DNA of 64,000 nt from Brevinematales bacterium (GCA_026415355.1 JAOAHF010000006.1:1-64000); one strand, 5' to 3'. Shown: positions 35,359-45,820, numbered from the stretch's first letter. Numbers and translations: made by a program. The notes: generated by a model not told the origin, from the sequence alone.

Positions 35359-36219
35359 TTATTTTAAAGTGTTGTATGAGATGATTTGTTCTACTATTCT
35401 ACAGGTTTGCTTACCTTCTTTGACATCGTGTACTCTTATTATTGATGCTCCGTTAAGGAGTGATATAGTATTTAACACAATTGTTCCTGGTAATCTTTCT
35501 TCGGGTGGTATTCCATCTAACATCATTCCTATCATAGATTTTCTTGAGATGCCGATTAATATTGGTTTTTCAAGTTGTTTTAGTTCTGCTAGTCGTCTTA
35601 TTATTAGTATATTATGTTCTAGTTTTTTGCCGAATCCTATACCTGGATCGATTATTATATTTTCTGGTTTTGTCCCCATGTTTTCGTAAATTTCTACTCT
35701 TGCTCTTAGAAACTCTTTTATCTCTCTTACTACATCCTTGTATTGAGGATTTTCTTGCATGTTTTTTGGGGTTCCTTTTATATGCATTAGTATGACAGGA
35801 CATTGATATTTTGAGATTACTTTTACCATCTCTTCATCGAATGTTCCTGAAGATATGTCATTTATAATATCTGCTCCTTCATCTAGAGCTATAGCTGCTA
35901 CTTTGGATTTGTAGGTATCAACTGAAATTGGTAGTTCAGGAAAATGTTTCCTGATTTCTTTAATTGCTGGTATAACTCTTTGTAGTTCTTCTTCAGTTGG
36001 TACTGGATCAGATCCCGGTCGAGTTGATTCTCCGCCAATATCAATAATATCAACTCCATCTGAAACCATTTTCTCAACTACTTTTAGAATACTGTCAATG
36101 CTTACTCTACTGTTACTGTAAAATGAGTCTGGAGTTATGTTTAAAACACCCATGCAGTATTTGTGGATTGAAAAATCAAATTCTTTACCTCGTATCTTGA
36201 TCGTTTTATTGTTCGTCAT
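35359..36219 (-). CDS. folP: Dihydropteroate synthase
   Basis: FolP condenses pABA with hydroxymethyl-dihydropterin diphosphate in folate synthesis. The 286-residue TIM barrel shows NITPDSFYSNSR, IDIGGESTRPG, ISVDTYKS, ADIINDISS, ILMHIKGTPKNMQ, IIDPGIGFGKK and ISRKSMIG in order, all binding-site motifs. Length is normal. A 216-bp gap separates it from trxA; no other folate genes are near. Confidence 0.97.
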   Translation of the reverse strand: MTNNKTIKIRGKEFDFSIHKYCMGVLNITPDSFYSNSRVSIDSILKVVEKMVSDGVDIIDIGGESTRPGSDPVPTEEELQRVIPAIKEIRKHFPELPISVDTYKSKVAAIALDEGADIINDISSGTFDEEMVKVISKYQCPVILMHIKGTPKNMQENPQYKDVVREIKEFLRARVEIYENMGTKPENIIIDPGIGFGKKLEHNILIIRRLAELKQLEKPILIGISRKSMIGMMLDGIPPEERLPGTIVLNTISLLNGASIIRVHDVKEGKQTCRIVEQIISYNTLK

Positions 36220-36435
36220 ATACTAAAAGTAAAAGATCTAGACATTTTGTTTCTAATTTATTAGTTTTGAAATATTTCATATCTATACGAATATCCTTAG
36301 TAGTTAATTTGGCAGCAAACCAAATTGGTTTAAGTATTATTCTGATTAATAGTTCGCTAGTTGATTCAACTCTATGTGTAACGGAATTTATTGGATTTTG
36401 AAATATTTTTATCTATTAATCTTCAAATTTTGTTA

Positions 36436-36747
36436 TTACAGATTTGTATCTATAAATTGCTTTATATTTTGTTTTGGTAGAGCGCCTACTGCTTTGTCGA
36501 CAGGTTGACCATTTTTGAAAAATAACAGCGTTGGTATACTGGTTATTTTGTACTTTGAGGCTATTTCTGGATTTTCATCAACGTTGATTTTAAAAAACTC
36601 GACTTTACCTTCATATTCTTTTGAGAGTTCTTCTAATATGGGTGCAATCCTTTTACAGGGTACACACCATTCAGCCCAAAAGTCAACTAAACATATAGGC
36701 GATTTATTTATGGTTTCTTCGAAAGTGTTTGTATCTAATTCTTTCAT
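36436..36747 (-). CDS. trxA: Thioredoxin
   Basis: A 103-residue thioredoxin. The active site is WCVPC (C28 and C31) in place of the usual WCGPC; the changed residue may alter redox potential. The cis-proline motif KITSIPTLLFFKNG is present. It may be reduced by the TrxB encoded at 46099. A GGAGG-type site precedes the start. Confidence 0.95.
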   Translation of the reverse strand: MKELDTNTFEETINKSPICLVDFWAEWCVPCKRIAPILEELSKEYEGKVEFFKINVDENPEIASKYKITSIPTLLFFKNGQPVDKAVGALPKQNIKQFIDTNL

Positions 36748-36861
36748 ACTTCCCTCCAGATCTCAAATCAATATAAAACATTCTTTTCATTGTTACCAGT
36801 TCCTGTACTGGTAAACTAATAAAATTTGTTTTTATTCAACAGTACTAATTATCATAGCAGT

Positions 36862-38016
36862 TTAGATGGATTTAAATATGTTAACCTTATCTATTTTTTC
36901 CCATGTAAATTCAGGTTCTTCGTTTGGATTTCTACCAAAATGTCCATAAACTGCTGTTTTTTGGTATATTGGTCTTTTTAGCTTGAGATACTCTATTATA
37001 CCTTTTGGTGTAAGATCAAAGTTTTTCCATATTGCCTTTTCGATTACTTCTTCAGGAACTTTTCCTGTTCCGAAAGTATTCACAACCAATGATACAGGTT
37101 GAGCAACTCCGATTACATATGCTACCTGAATTTCACATTCTTTTGCTATACCTGATGCTACAATATTTTTAGCTATATATCTCATCATATATGCAGCACT
37201 TCTGTCGACTTTAGTAGGATCTTTACCAGAGAATGCTCCTCCACCGTGTCTTGCCCAACCTCCATAAGTGTCTGCTATAATCTTTCTTCCAGTAAGTCCT
37301 GCATCGCCTTGGGGGCCTCCTATGACAAATTTACCTGTAGCATTTATAAAGTATTCTGTATCTTCATCTAGATAGTTTGAGGGAATTACCTTTTTTATTA
37401 TCTTGTTTATTATTGTTTCTCTGATTTCTTCTTGGGATATGTCCTCAGAGTGTTGAGCAGCAATTACAACATTTTTAACCCTTGTGGGGACTCCATCTTC
37501 ATATTCTACTGTAACTTGGCTTTTGCCATCGGGTCTTAGGAATGGTATTTCTTTTGTTTTTCTTGCTTTTGCTAATTCTCTGGTTAATTTGTGTGCTAAA
37601 TATATAGTAAGCGGCATATAATCAGGTGTCTCATCAGTAGCATAGCCAAACATCATGCCCTGGTCACCTGCACCACCTGTGTCAACTCCCATTGCAATAT
37701 CAGGAGATTGCTTCTTGATACTTGATATTATACCTACGCTTTTATAATCAAACCCCATGAAGCTATCAGTGTAGCCTATTTCCCTTATCTTTTCTCTTAT
37801 TTTTTCGTCAAGATCAATATTGTGGATATTTGAAGTTATTTCTCCAGTTACAAAAACCAAACCTGTTGTGACAACAGTTTCACATGCAACTCTTGAGTTT
37901 GGATCTCCTGATATAAACTCATCAAGTACCATGTCAGATATTTGATCTGCTATCTTATCAGGATGTCCTTCAGTTACTGATTCAGATGTAAAGAGATATC
38001 TACCAGATCTTCTCAT
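36862..38016 (-). CDS. metK: S-adenosylmethionine synthetase
   Basis: MetK forms SAM from methionine and ATP. The 384-residue sequence holds [37 protein letters not shown], and the P-loop-like [16 protein letters not shown], all conserved ligands for ATP, metal and methionine. Length is normal. A GGAGAGG site precedes the start. No SAM riboswitch was recognised in the 200-bp upstream region. Confidence 0.98.
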   Translation of the reverse strand: MRRSGRYLFTSESVTEGHPDKIADQISDMVLDEFISGDPNSRVACETVVTTGLVFVTGEITSNIHNIDLDEKIREKIREIGYTDSFMGFDYKSVGIISSIKKQSPDIAMGVDTGGAGDQGMMFGYATDETPDYMPLTIYLAHKLTRELAKARKTKEIPFLRPDGKSQVTVEYEDGVPTRVKNVVIAAQHSEDISQEEIRETIINKIIKKVIPSNYLDEDTEYFINATGKFVIGGPQGDAGLTGRKIIADTYGGWARHGGGAFSGKDPTKVDRSAAYMMRYIAKNIVASGIAKECEIQVAYVIGVAQPVSLVVNTFGTGKVPEEVIEKAIWKNFDLTPKGIIEYLKLKRPIYQKTAVYGHFGRNPNEEPEFTWEKIDKVNIFKSI

Positions 38017-38227
38017 CTTCCTCTCCTAACCACGGTAGAATTCTAAGTAATTAACTTCATGTAATTCAATTAAATTTATTTTGAATTTTGCTGAAGGTTT
38101 GGTGTTTCTTTCTGGAAAAGTATTCTGGCTTTTAAGGTAACTCTTAAAAAGCTGATCTGAGAAACTTCAAAATGTTTATATTTGCAGTGTCATTAGAAGA
38201 ATTTTTATAATTCAAGTGTCATTTTAT

Positions 38228-38302
38228 GGCGGGCGTAGCTCAATCGGTTAGAGCACTGGACTGTGGCTCCAGTTGTTGCGGGTTCGAGTCCCGTCGCCCG
38301 CC
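38228..38302 (+). tRNA. tRNA-His (GTG)
   Basis: Cloverleaf with anticodon GTG in TGGACTGTGGCTCCA and a GGTTCGAGTCCC T-arm. The extra 5' guanosine (G-1, at 38228) faces C73, the identity pair for histidyl-tRNA synthetase. CCA is not encoded. Confidence 0.97.
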
Positions 38303-38342
38303 CAATCTTGTTGCTACTCGTTATTACCAATTTGAGCTTAAT

Positions 38343-38372
38343 ACCGCCATCAAACGACGGTTTTATATTTTT
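38343..38372 (+). terminator. Possible terminator after tRNA-His
   Basis: ACCG-CC and G-ACGGT can pair around an ATCAAAC loop with one mismatch, and TTTTATATTTTTT follows. It lies 40 bp after the tRNA. Confidence 0.5.
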
Positions 38373-38388
38373 TACAAATACTTGAATG

Positions 38389-38877
38389 TCAATTAGAATT
38401 TTTAGTAAGGTTTTGATAGTTTTTGTTATTTAGGTTGCTTATGATACTTTTTATAACGTTTTTTGCTTCGTTTACTGACAAATTAACTTCTTTAGATAGT
38501 GTATCTTCATATAAAACTATCTCTGTGATAGTTATCCCTATTATCCTAACCTTTTTATCAACATCTATACCAAGCTTTTTAGCAGTTTCTATGGCGAGTG
38601 GTACTTCAAAACCGTGAGAAGATATAGGTTTTAGAGAGGTTGGATAGTTTTTGTAATCTATTAGTACAATGTCACCTGCTTTCTCCCCAAAAACCGCATC
38701 AACTATCACAACAAAATCATAGTCTTCGAGTATAGATATGATTCTAGATGGATCCATAGTGGTTATAAATTCGATATTACTATTTTTTATCTCTTCCGAG
38801 AGTTCTTCAACGACTTTTATTCCGACAAAGTCATCACCACCTAATGCATGACCTACTCCAACTACAGCTAGTTTCAT
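38389..38877 (-). CDS. Hydrogenase maturation protease-like (M52)
   Basis: A 162-residue protein of the HybD/HycI/HyaD fold, which trims the C-terminus of [NiFe]-hydrogenase large subunits. The nickel-binding residues can be matched: D16 in GGDDFVG, D60 in IVDAVFGE, and H88 in SSHGFE, equal in spacing to E16/D62/H93 of E. coli HybD. No hydrogenase gene is in the window, so the substrate must be encoded elsewhere or this is a related peptidase. Confidence 0.82.
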   Translation of the reverse strand: MKLAVVGVGHALGGDDFVGIKVVEELSEEIKNSNIEFITTMDPSRIISILEDYDFVVIVDAVFGEKAGDIVLIDYKNYPTSLKPISSHGFEVPLAIETAKKLGIDVDKKVRIIGITITEIVLYEDTLSKEVNLSVNEAKNVIKSIISNLNNKNYQNLTKNSN

Positions 38878-39098
38878 TTTATTGCCTGAAATCTCAAAGA
38901 AGTTTGTAAAATAAAATAGTTGATGTTCAACTTAGAAACATATTTACAAATCTAGTAATTTCGACTTATGATGTTTTCTGAAATTATAATAACTTTTTAA
39001 CATATATAAGCATTTTATGATGTATTTGTAATGTCGAAGGTAAAACATTATTTTAGAATTTGATATGGTGTATTGAATTTAAGTTTTACCTGTAATGC

Positions 39099-40481
39099 TT
39101 ACTCATTAGTTATGCTTCTGGGTATTGAATAATCAATGATTTCTGGAGTTAGTACTATGATTATTGTTGATCTTGTAGTTGATTTTGATATGTTAGCGAA
39201 GAAAATATCTCCTAAGATGGGTATATCCATAAGGAATGGAATACCAGATTTCTTAAGAATGTCTGAAGTTTTCTCAAGTCCACCTATAACTAGTGGTACT
39301 CCATCTTTTACTACAGCTTTTATCTCACCTTCAGTAGTGTTTATTTGAGGGGACTTTAATGTTGATGTTAACTCAATAAATCTGTAAGAAGAAATACCTA
39401 CCTTAACATCAATTGATATTTCACCTTGAAGAGTTATTCTAGGTTCTACTTCCAGCTTTATACCTGCTTCTATGAAGTCAATTTGTGATGTTGTCGTACT
39501 AGTTTGTGTTTGTTCTTGAATTATACTTTTTACATATGGTACCTTGTCGCCTATGAGTATTTTTGCTTTTTGACCATTTCTGCAGACAACTCTAGGTGAT
39601 GATAGAAGTTTTACATCACCATATGTTGATAGAGTTTTTATTAATCCTGAGACAATGCTGCCACTTTCCAAAGTTCCAGAAGAAAATTTAACACTGAATA
39701 AACCAGTCCCAGAAACATTAACAGGAGCAGATTGGAAAGATAGAGATGTTATACCTTTTATTATATTATCAAGTGTTATGTCAAATCCATAATCTAAAGT
39801 GTTGTTTCTGTCAACTTGTATGATATCAACTTTTATCATGACTACCCTAGGTGATACTCCGACATCTCTTAGAAATTTTTCTATATTTTCAAAGTTCATC
39901 GTTACATCTCTTACTACCATAGTGTTGTTTTCTATGTCAATTATAACTTCACCTAGAGGAGTTAAATAGGGTTTTATGATTTCTTTTATTTCTTTGGGGT
40001 TTACAAACTTCATATCGTAGACTTTGGTTGAAAGGAAATTTTCTCTTAGAGTTTTTTCATACTCCTGGTAGGGTAAAAAAATTAGTGTATTACCATCGTA
40101 TAGAATATAAATATCAGATACTTTGAGTATTGTTTGAATAACATTGAATATTGGTACATCCTTAGAGGAAACAGATATGCTTTTTGATGGTATCTGTGGA
40201 GATATAATTGTTGGTATAGGTATTTGAGTTTTAAGAAAGTTCAAAATGTACTTAATATCTACATTATCAAAATTAATGTTTATCTTGTTTGTAAGTATGT
40301 TTGATAGCTCAAGAAAATAAAATTTAGGTACTTTTTTAGAAGAAACCTGGGAGTATGTGGGAGATGGTGGGAAACCACCAACTTCCGTATATTGTTCACC
40401 ATACTGCGGAAAAATATTTTGAGAAAGACTTAAGAGAAGTACAATATAAAAAGTTGTTAGCGGAATTTTAGCTGTATTCAT
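39099..40481 (-). CDS. Secretin (GspD/PilQ-type), short
   Basis: An outer-membrane secretin of about 460 residues. The start MNTAKIPLTTFY at 40481 places a signal sequence correctly; the frame opens further upstream at 40517. A secretin short N-domain (NINFDNVDIKYILNFL) and an NolW-like unit (VYDMKFVNPKEIKEIIKPYL) precede the secretin core: LLSSPRVVCRNGQKAKILIGDKVPY, then VVKDGVPLVIGGLEK and SGIPFLMDIPILGDIFF. It would form a multimeric gate for type II secretion or type IV pili. No other system genes are adjacent. It is shorter than PilQ, which usually has AMIN domains. Confidence 0.9.
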   Translation of the reverse strand: MNTAKIPLTTFYIVLLLSLSQNIFPQYGEQYTEVGGFPPSPTYSQVSSKKVPKFYFLELSNILTNKININFDNVDIKYILNFLKTQIPIPTIISPQIPSKSISVSSKDVPIFNVIQTILKVSDIYILYDGNTLIFLPYQEYEKTLRENFLSTKVYDMKFVNPKEIKEIIKPYLTPLGEVIIDIENNTMVVRDVTMNFENIEKFLRDVGVSPRVVMIKVDIIQVDRNNTLDYGFDITLDNIIKGITSLSFQSAPVNVSGTGLFSVKFSSGTLESGSIVSGLIKTLSTYGDVKLLSSPRVVCRNGQKAKILIGDKVPYVKSIIQEQTQTSTTTSQIDFIEAGIKLEVEPRITLQGEISIDVKVGISSYRFIELTSTLKSPQINTTEGEIKAVVKDGVPLVIGGLEKTSDILKKSGIPFLMDIPILGDIFFANISKSTTRSTIIIVLTPEIIDYSIPRSITNE

Positions 40482-40966
40482 AAAAACACTATATATAATG
40501 CATTCTGTTTTTATCAACTTTTGATAAGTGTGTTTAAAGAATTGCTGTATACCTTAAAATTAGGCATGAGAGAAATGTTTTTGTGAAAGTATATTAAAAT
40601 TGACGTTTCTATGAAATCGGATATAATCTCTCTTATGAGGAATATCAGAGAAATTTATATCTATATACAGAGAATAATCTATGAAGATTACCGCAAAAAT
40701 AGATGCAGAATAGGTGTTTTGTGGAGTTAGAAAGTTTTCTTGTAGGGAAGTAAGGTTAGTTGTGTAGGAACAATTGGGGATAGATATATACATATCAAAC
40801 AAAAATTTTTTAGCATACTATGATGGTGATGAGAGTGTTAGAATAAATAAATATTAGGAAAGTCAAAGAGATATCAAGATTGGTGTGATGACAGGTATTA
40901 GTAAAAAAGGGTAAGGCTAGGGTTGTTGAAAGTTTGACAAGAGTAGTATGCTCTGAGTAGAAGAAG

Positions 40967-41273
40967 GTGTTTCTGGACAGGAGGAGTTTTATTGAGAAAG
41001 CATTGAAGGAGAGAGTATGTAACAATATAGCATGTTTATCAGGAATAGAATACATAACAAGATGAAATATCCTTTGAGGAAGAAATGCGAGAGAGATTTT
41101 AGGAATTGCAAGTACCAGTACGATAGAGATAAATACAAGATTGAGCAGGTGATAACTCATTTTAAGAGATTTGTGAGGAGATTAGAAGTGAAGGATGTGA
41201 AAGTTGCTAGAAGTTTGGTATGATAAGTATGCATTGTTTGATGTATTTTTAGTTAACTTGAAAAGAATAAAAG
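40967..41273 (+). pseudogene. Decayed IS5-like DDE transposase C-terminus
   Basis: This lies in an 831-bp gap (40482-41312) with no intact gene. On the + strand the fragments VFLDRRSFIEKALKERV, then (after a frame change) KYQYDRDKYKIEQVI and HFKRFVRRLEV, and finally YALFDVFLVNLKR match in order the C-terminal end of IS5/ISL-type transposases, including the region around the last catalytic Glu ('YD...YK.RN.IE..F..LK.FRR'). Stops and at least two frameshifts interrupt it. No terminal inverted repeats were found by eye. The upstream part (40518-40966) is probably degraded transposase sequence but I cannot align it. Confidence 0.45.
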
Positions 41274-41312
41274 TTAACAATTATTATTGTACTCGATTTT
41301 AAGGAGGTAGTT

Positions 41313-43151
41313 ATGAGGAAAGTAGTGTTGATTTTGATGTTTAGCTGTTTGTTTAGCTTAGGGTTTGGGATGTTTGAAAAGTATGTGATTGATACGAAGG
41401 TAGGATTAGAGAGTAGTGCTAATGTTGAAGTGGTTAAGGATTTCAGTTCGAGGTCCATTGGTGGTAGTATAGTGTCACCTCTTGAAGAGGCTGGTATTTA
41501 CTTACAGAATAGGCAAATTTTTGATATTCAAAGTGACTTAACTATAAGAGGTACTAGGTTTAGTCAAACGTCTGTTGCGCTAAATGGGGTTGTTCTGAAT
41601 GATATTCAGAGCGGGCATTTGAATTTATCTTTACCTATTACTGTATATGATATTGATCATGTAGGAATTCAGAAGTCTGGTAATTCTACCATGTATGGTA
41701 GTGATACTATAGGTGGAGTAGTGGATTTTAGGATTTCTGATTCAGTAGAAGAGAATTTAAAGTTTAAGATTTACTCTGGCGACTATGGATTGTTTGGAGG
41801 TGTTGGTTCTATTTCTAAGGGATTTGGTCCTTTTGGAGTTGTACTTTCGTTTGATAAGAAACGAAGTGATGGATATAAGTTCAATACTGAATTTGAGAGT
41901 TGGGTTGTAAATGCAAAAATAGTATCCAAACTCTATGGTGCTAATACTATGCTATTCTTAGGACATCTCGAGAAGAAATATGGAGCTAGTAGGTTTTATG
42001 GTACCGAAGCAAAAGAAAAAGAGTTTGTTAACTTAGCAATGCTGAATGTTGACTATGGAATGCTAAAATTTAACTTTTTCTACAAATCTAGTTTAGATAA
42101 CTATGTTGTTAATATAACTATTCCTTCTTCACAGGTTAACAATCACTACAAACAATCTGTAGGTACTGATGTAAGTAGTTTGTTTGATTTTGGAAATTTT
42201 GGTAATCTATTTGTAAGGTTAGAAGCTAGATGGAATGGTATAGATAGTACTGCGAATATTTCTGGCAATATCACAAATCTTTTAGGTAATAGGTATGATG
42301 TACCTATGGCTATTGTTGGGGAATATGGAGTTTCGCCAGTAGATGGAAGTTTTGTTGGTTTTGGGATAAGAAGTGACTTTTGGTATTTTGGTGATAGGCA
42401 ATATGGAACGATTGTTTCGCCTTCTTTCAAAGGTTATTACTATATCACTCCTGAGTTTAAAGTTTCTCTTAACGCTAATAGGTTTTTCAGAGTGCCTACT
42501 TATGTTGAGTTGTATTACTATGATGGAGTTGCATTTGGTAATACCAACTTGAAGCCAGAGGAAGGGTGGGACTATGAGATGACCATGAATTATTACTTTG
42601 ATGGAAGTAAAGAAACCTTTTTGTACATTTCAGGATTTTGGCGTGATGCTCTGAATATAATTGATTTTGCCGATAATAAGACTATTCCGGGATCGAGGTT
42701 TGAAGCTGTTAATATAAGATGGATTAGTGGTGGTGGAGTTGAAGTAGGTTTGAATTTTGATACTACGCAAGTTATAGGTGAGAACGGTAATATAAAGCTA
42801 TTTTATAGTTATTCAAAGTTTGATTCTGGAGCTCCTAATGAATTTACATTCAGATACGACAAGTATCTTGAGCATCAGTTAAATTTATCTATATTACAGA
42901 AATTTAAAGGTTTTCAGTTATATTTGATGACAAGCTTAAGAAACAGATTTGAAGGAAAGGCTTTGGATGGTAGTTTATTACCTTATACTACTTACACATT
43001 GATTAATGGAAAGGTTTCTTACGAAGTTATAACTGGGGGTAGATTGTTTGTTGAAGGGTACAATTTAGGTAATGTAAAGTACGAAGACATAAATAGGGTA
43101 GAGATGCCAGGTAGATGGTTATGGGTTGGTTTTGAGTATAGTTTTATGTAA
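41313..43151 (+). CDS. TonB-dependent receptor
   Basis: A 612-residue outer-membrane transporter with a signal peptide (about 1-20), a plug domain (about 45-155: DIQSDLTIRGTRFSQTSVALNGV and GNSTMYGSDTIGGVV), then a 22-strand barrel ending in a C-terminal aromatic strand (WLWVGFEYSFM). It is small and BtuB-like in size. The substrate (metal chelate, cobalamin or sugar) is unknown. TonB and ExbBD are not in the window. A perfect AAGGAGG site and a strong terminator frame the gene. Confidence 0.93.
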   Translation: MRKVVLILMFSCLFSLGFGMFEKYVIDTKVGLESSANVEVVKDFSSRSIGGSIVSPLEEAGIYLQNRQIFDIQSDLTIRGTRFSQTSVALNGVVLNDIQSGHLNLSLPITVYDIDHVGIQKSGNSTMYGSDTIGGVVDFRISDSVEENLKFKIYSGDYGLFGGVGSISKGFGPFGVVLSFDKKRSDGYKFNTEFESWVVNAKIVSKLYGANTMLFLGHLEKKYGASRFYGTEAKEKEFVNLAMLNVDYGMLKFNFFYKSSLDNYVVNITIPSSQVNNHYKQSVGTDVSSLFDFGNFGNLFVRLEARWNGIDSTANISGNITNLLGNRYDVPMAIVGEYGVSPVDGSFVGFGIRSDFWYFGDRQYGTIVSPSFKGYYYITPEFKVSLNANRFFRVPTYVELYYYDGVAFGNTNLKPEEGWDYEMTMNYYFDGSKETFLYISGFWRDALNIIDFADNKTIPGSRFEAVNIRWISGGGVEVGLNFDTTQVIGENGNIKLFYSYSKFDSGAPNEFTFRYDKYLEHQLNLSILQKFKGFQLYLMTSLRNRFEGKALDGSLLPYTTYTLINGKVSYEVITGGRLFVEGYNLGNVKYEDINRVEMPGRWLWVGFEYSFM

Positions 43152-43156
43152 TATTT

Positions 43157-43188
43157 AAAAGAGGAGCAAAGCTCCTCTTTTATCTTTT
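43157..43188 (+). terminator. Rho-independent terminator after TonB receptor
   Basis: An 11-bp perfect stem (AAAAGAGGAGC with GCTCCTCTTTT) with a 3-nt AAA loop is followed by ATCTTTT. It is only 5 bp past the stop codon, and its A-rich and T-rich flanks make it able to act in both directions, toward the convergent GH57 gene too. Confidence 0.92.
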
Positions 43189-43330
43189 GTAAGAGTAGTT
43201 ATTTCTCTACTAGAAGATATTTAGGTAAATTTATCTATATTTGGTTTGGAATTTTCAAACTGGGGATTGAGTTTCAATGTCCTTCTAGGGTTTTTATACA
43301 TTAATCAATATAAGATCGGGATTTTTAATG

Positions 43331-45820
43331 CTACACTATTGTTCTAAATTTTAGTGTTGAGATATTAAATTTCTCAAACACATCAAGTAGCTTTAAGATA
43401 TCTTTATCTCTTTTCTGGCTTCTCCAAATTTCCATTTTATCTTTTAGATCTTTAGAAGATAGAAATTCGTATATTTTATTTTCTAACTCTCTTCTGTTAT
43501 GTATTTGAATACCGTTTTTTGTTATGAAATCCATGACTGTTGACAGTTTTTCAATCTCATCTTCATTTAGACTTATAAGTACCTTCTCAATTTTGTTCAG
43601 AAGGTAATGATACAATGAATTTTCTAGGTTTAGGAATGATATATCGAGATTGTTTTCTTTTATGACTTTCATAACTTTAGATAGGTAAATTGTGTCGATG
43701 TCTTGTCCTTTCAGTATGTTTTCTGCTTGTTTATCTATGTATTCTTTGAAAAGGTAGGATATAAGCGTTCTTTCATTTTTAGGGAGTTTAACTCCTAGGA
43801 TTGAGTAACTTTCTATTATCTTTATATACTCTTCCATCTCAAAATCAGACTTTGCTCTGAGAGATTTGAACTTGCTTTCGAATATTTTGTATAGAATTTT
43901 TTCTCTTACTTCATACTTGATATCTATTAGCGAATATCCTCCTGAAAACCAATCATCAAAAAATCTTCTAACCTTGCTGAAAGGTAGTTCTTTTACCACT
44001 TTTTGTATGTATGTTTCTATTCCTTCGTACATGTACTCTTTTGCGTATATGTGTACTTCGCCTGTAGCGAATGAAACAAATATATAGTAGATAAATTTTT
44101 GGTTCTCTAATGTTATATTGTTGAATATATCTGCTATTCCTGAAAATACTTTAAAGTTGTGTATTTCAAAAGAAGAAGGGTTATATACAGATATTGTATA
44201 GAAGTAGTAATCTTCATTTGATGATATTTTACCATCGTTGACTAAGAATTTATATAGTATGAATTGAGAAAGTAGTCTTTCGGGAGTAAATTTATATTTC
44301 TCTATCCAGTTTTCAAATATCCATCTACCGTCATTGAATTGTCTTATGTTACTTTTGGCTTTAGATAGTATTTCCAGAAAGTGTTCTTTTATCTCAGGTC
44401 TTATGTACTCATTTAGTAGGAAGAAAATATATGATGAGTATCTCATTACTTGTACTGTTTCTATACCTGATATATCTGCAAAAAACCATCCACAACTTGT
44501 ATACATAAGCATTTCGTTATAGAGTGCTTCCATAAACTTTAGTACTTTTATTTTTTCGCCTATTGATAATTCTTTCTTTTTATGTTTGGAAAGGAATTCT
44601 TCTAACTTTGACTTCCATTTACTGGGTTTGAGAGAAGATCTTATGAAGACAACGTCAATATAGTCGTTTCTTGCCTTCCATACATTGTTTATTAGATCTT
44701 TTGTTTCTTCTTCTGCTAAGGAGTATAATTCTTCTCTTAGGTAATCAAGAGCATTTCTTAAAGGTTCTCTCCAGGACTGATTCCATCCCGGTTGTGATCC
44801 TGTTGTACATCCACAATCTCTGTACCATCTGTCAACTCCGTGTGCACAACTCCAGGAAGTACCAAGGTTATTGTTTCCCTTCTTGAGTACTACCTCATAC
44901 CTTGGCTTTATAATCTCAAGCACGTTACCGAAGTTTGTGAAAATAAAGTTGTTTTCAAATCTATTCCTATAGATGAGTGATGAAAGACACATATCTGCAA
45001 ATGGTTCGTGATGTCCGTAAATTTCACCATCGGTTGCTATTGAGAGTAAGAAATCATCTTTGTTAGGATTTCTATATGATAGTATAGCATCTCTAAAACT
45101 TTCGGAATTCCTCAGGAGATGATTAAAACTAACAGCGTGTGATAAGGGGCCATTATAGAAGAATGCTACGATTTCACCGTTAGGTTGCCTTATTATGTAT
45201 GGTTCAGAAAAATCAATGTTACCTTTTGAAACATCAATCCACTCTTTTCCATTTATAAATCGTATTTTTTCAGCTTGATGTGGTGAAAGTATTATAAACT
45301 TTATTCCATATTGTATCAAAAATTGTACCACAACGTCATTTACTGCAGTCTCTGGTAACCATATTCCTTCAGGATATCTCTCAAAACGTTTCTCAAAGTC
45401 TCTTATTCCCCATTCTATTTGAGTTATTTTGTCTTTATCTGATGCCAATGGTAGAATCATATGATTATATGCTTGAGCTATTGCGTTTCCATGCCCGTTG
45501 TTTCTTTCTCTACTTTTGAAATCTGCCTCGAGTATTTTTTCATAAGTTCTTCTGTGATATTTCTCTAGATATGTAAGTAGAGTAGGTCCAAAATTAAAAC
45601 TTATGTACTCGTAGTTGTTAATTATTTCTTGGATGTGACCAAAATTGTCGAGTACTCTTGAAAATGCATTTGAAGTGTAGCATTCCTCTGTTATTCTGTC
45701 ATTCCAGTCGTGCCAAGGATGAGCACTATCTTGTAAGTCTATTTCTTGTGTATATGGATCTTCTCTAGGAGGTTGGTAAAAATGTCCGTGAATAACTAAA
45801 TAGAAATTATTCTTTTTCAT
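43331..45820 (-). CDS. GH57-family glycoside hydrolase (DUF3536 type)
   Basis: An 829-residue enzyme. The GH57 (beta/alpha)7 barrel starts LVIHGHFYQPPREDPY, and continues with NFGPTLLTYLEKYH, GHGNAIAQAYNHMILPLA, EGIWLPETAVN (conserved acid region) and ATDGEIYGHHEPF (second acid). The C-terminal half (about 420-830) is the DUF3536 region, helical. No signal peptide is seen, so it is cytoplasmic; likely substrates are alpha-glucans such as glycogen. It is convergent with the TonB receptor gene. Function among family members is mostly untested. Confidence 0.88.
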   Translation of the reverse strand: MKKNNFYLVIHGHFYQPPREDPYTQEIDLQDSAHPWHDWNDRITEECYTSNAFSRVLDNFGHIQEIINNYEYISFNFGPTLLTYLEKYHRRTYEKILEADFKSRERNNGHGNAIAQAYNHMILPLASDKDKITQIEWGIRDFEKRFERYPEGIWLPETAVNDVVVQFLIQYGIKFIILSPHQAEKIRFINGKEWIDVSKGNIDFSEPYIIRQPNGEIVAFFYNGPLSHAVSFNHLLRNSESFRDAILSYRNPNKDDFLLSIATDGEIYGHHEPFADMCLSSLIYRNRFENNFIFTNFGNVLEIIKPRYEVVLKKGNNNLGTSWSCAHGVDRWYRDCGCTTGSQPGWNQSWREPLRNALDYLREELYSLAEEETKDLINNVWKARNDYIDVVFIRSSLKPSKWKSKLEEFLSKHKKKELSIGEKIKVLKFMEALYNEMLMYTSCGWFFADISGIETVQVMRYSSYIFFLLNEYIRPEIKEHFLEILSKAKSNIRQFNDGRWIFENWIEKYKFTPERLLSQFILYKFLVNDGKISSNEDYYFYTISVYNPSSFEIHNFKVFSGIADIFNNITLENQKFIYYIFVSFATGEVHIYAKEYMYEGIETYIQKVVKELPFSKVRRFFDDWFSGGYSLIDIKYEVREKILYKIFESKFKSLRAKSDFEMEEYIKIIESYSILGVKLPKNERTLISYLFKEYIDKQAENILKGQDIDTIYLSKVMKVIKENNLDISFLNLENSLYHYLLNKIEKVLISLNEDEIEKLSTVMDFITKNGIQIHNRRELENKIYEFLSSKDLKDKMEIWRSQKRDKDILKLLDVFEKFNISTLKFRTIV

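Noticed and set aside
35544-35795. Leucine-rich + strand frame inside folP
   Set aside because: It is the antisense of an intact, well-conserved folP gene.
38017-38227. SAM riboswitch upstream of metK
   Set aside because: No SAM-I, SAM-II or SAM-III core motif and no terminator hairpin were seen before the metK start.
40560-40802. 80-residue minus-strand frame
   Set aside because: No family features and no start signal; it is probably chance in AT-rich DNA.
40810-41160. 116-residue minus-strand frame in the gap before the TonB receptor gene
   Set aside because: It has no ribosome site and no conserved pattern, and it lies opposite the transposase remnant read on the + strand.
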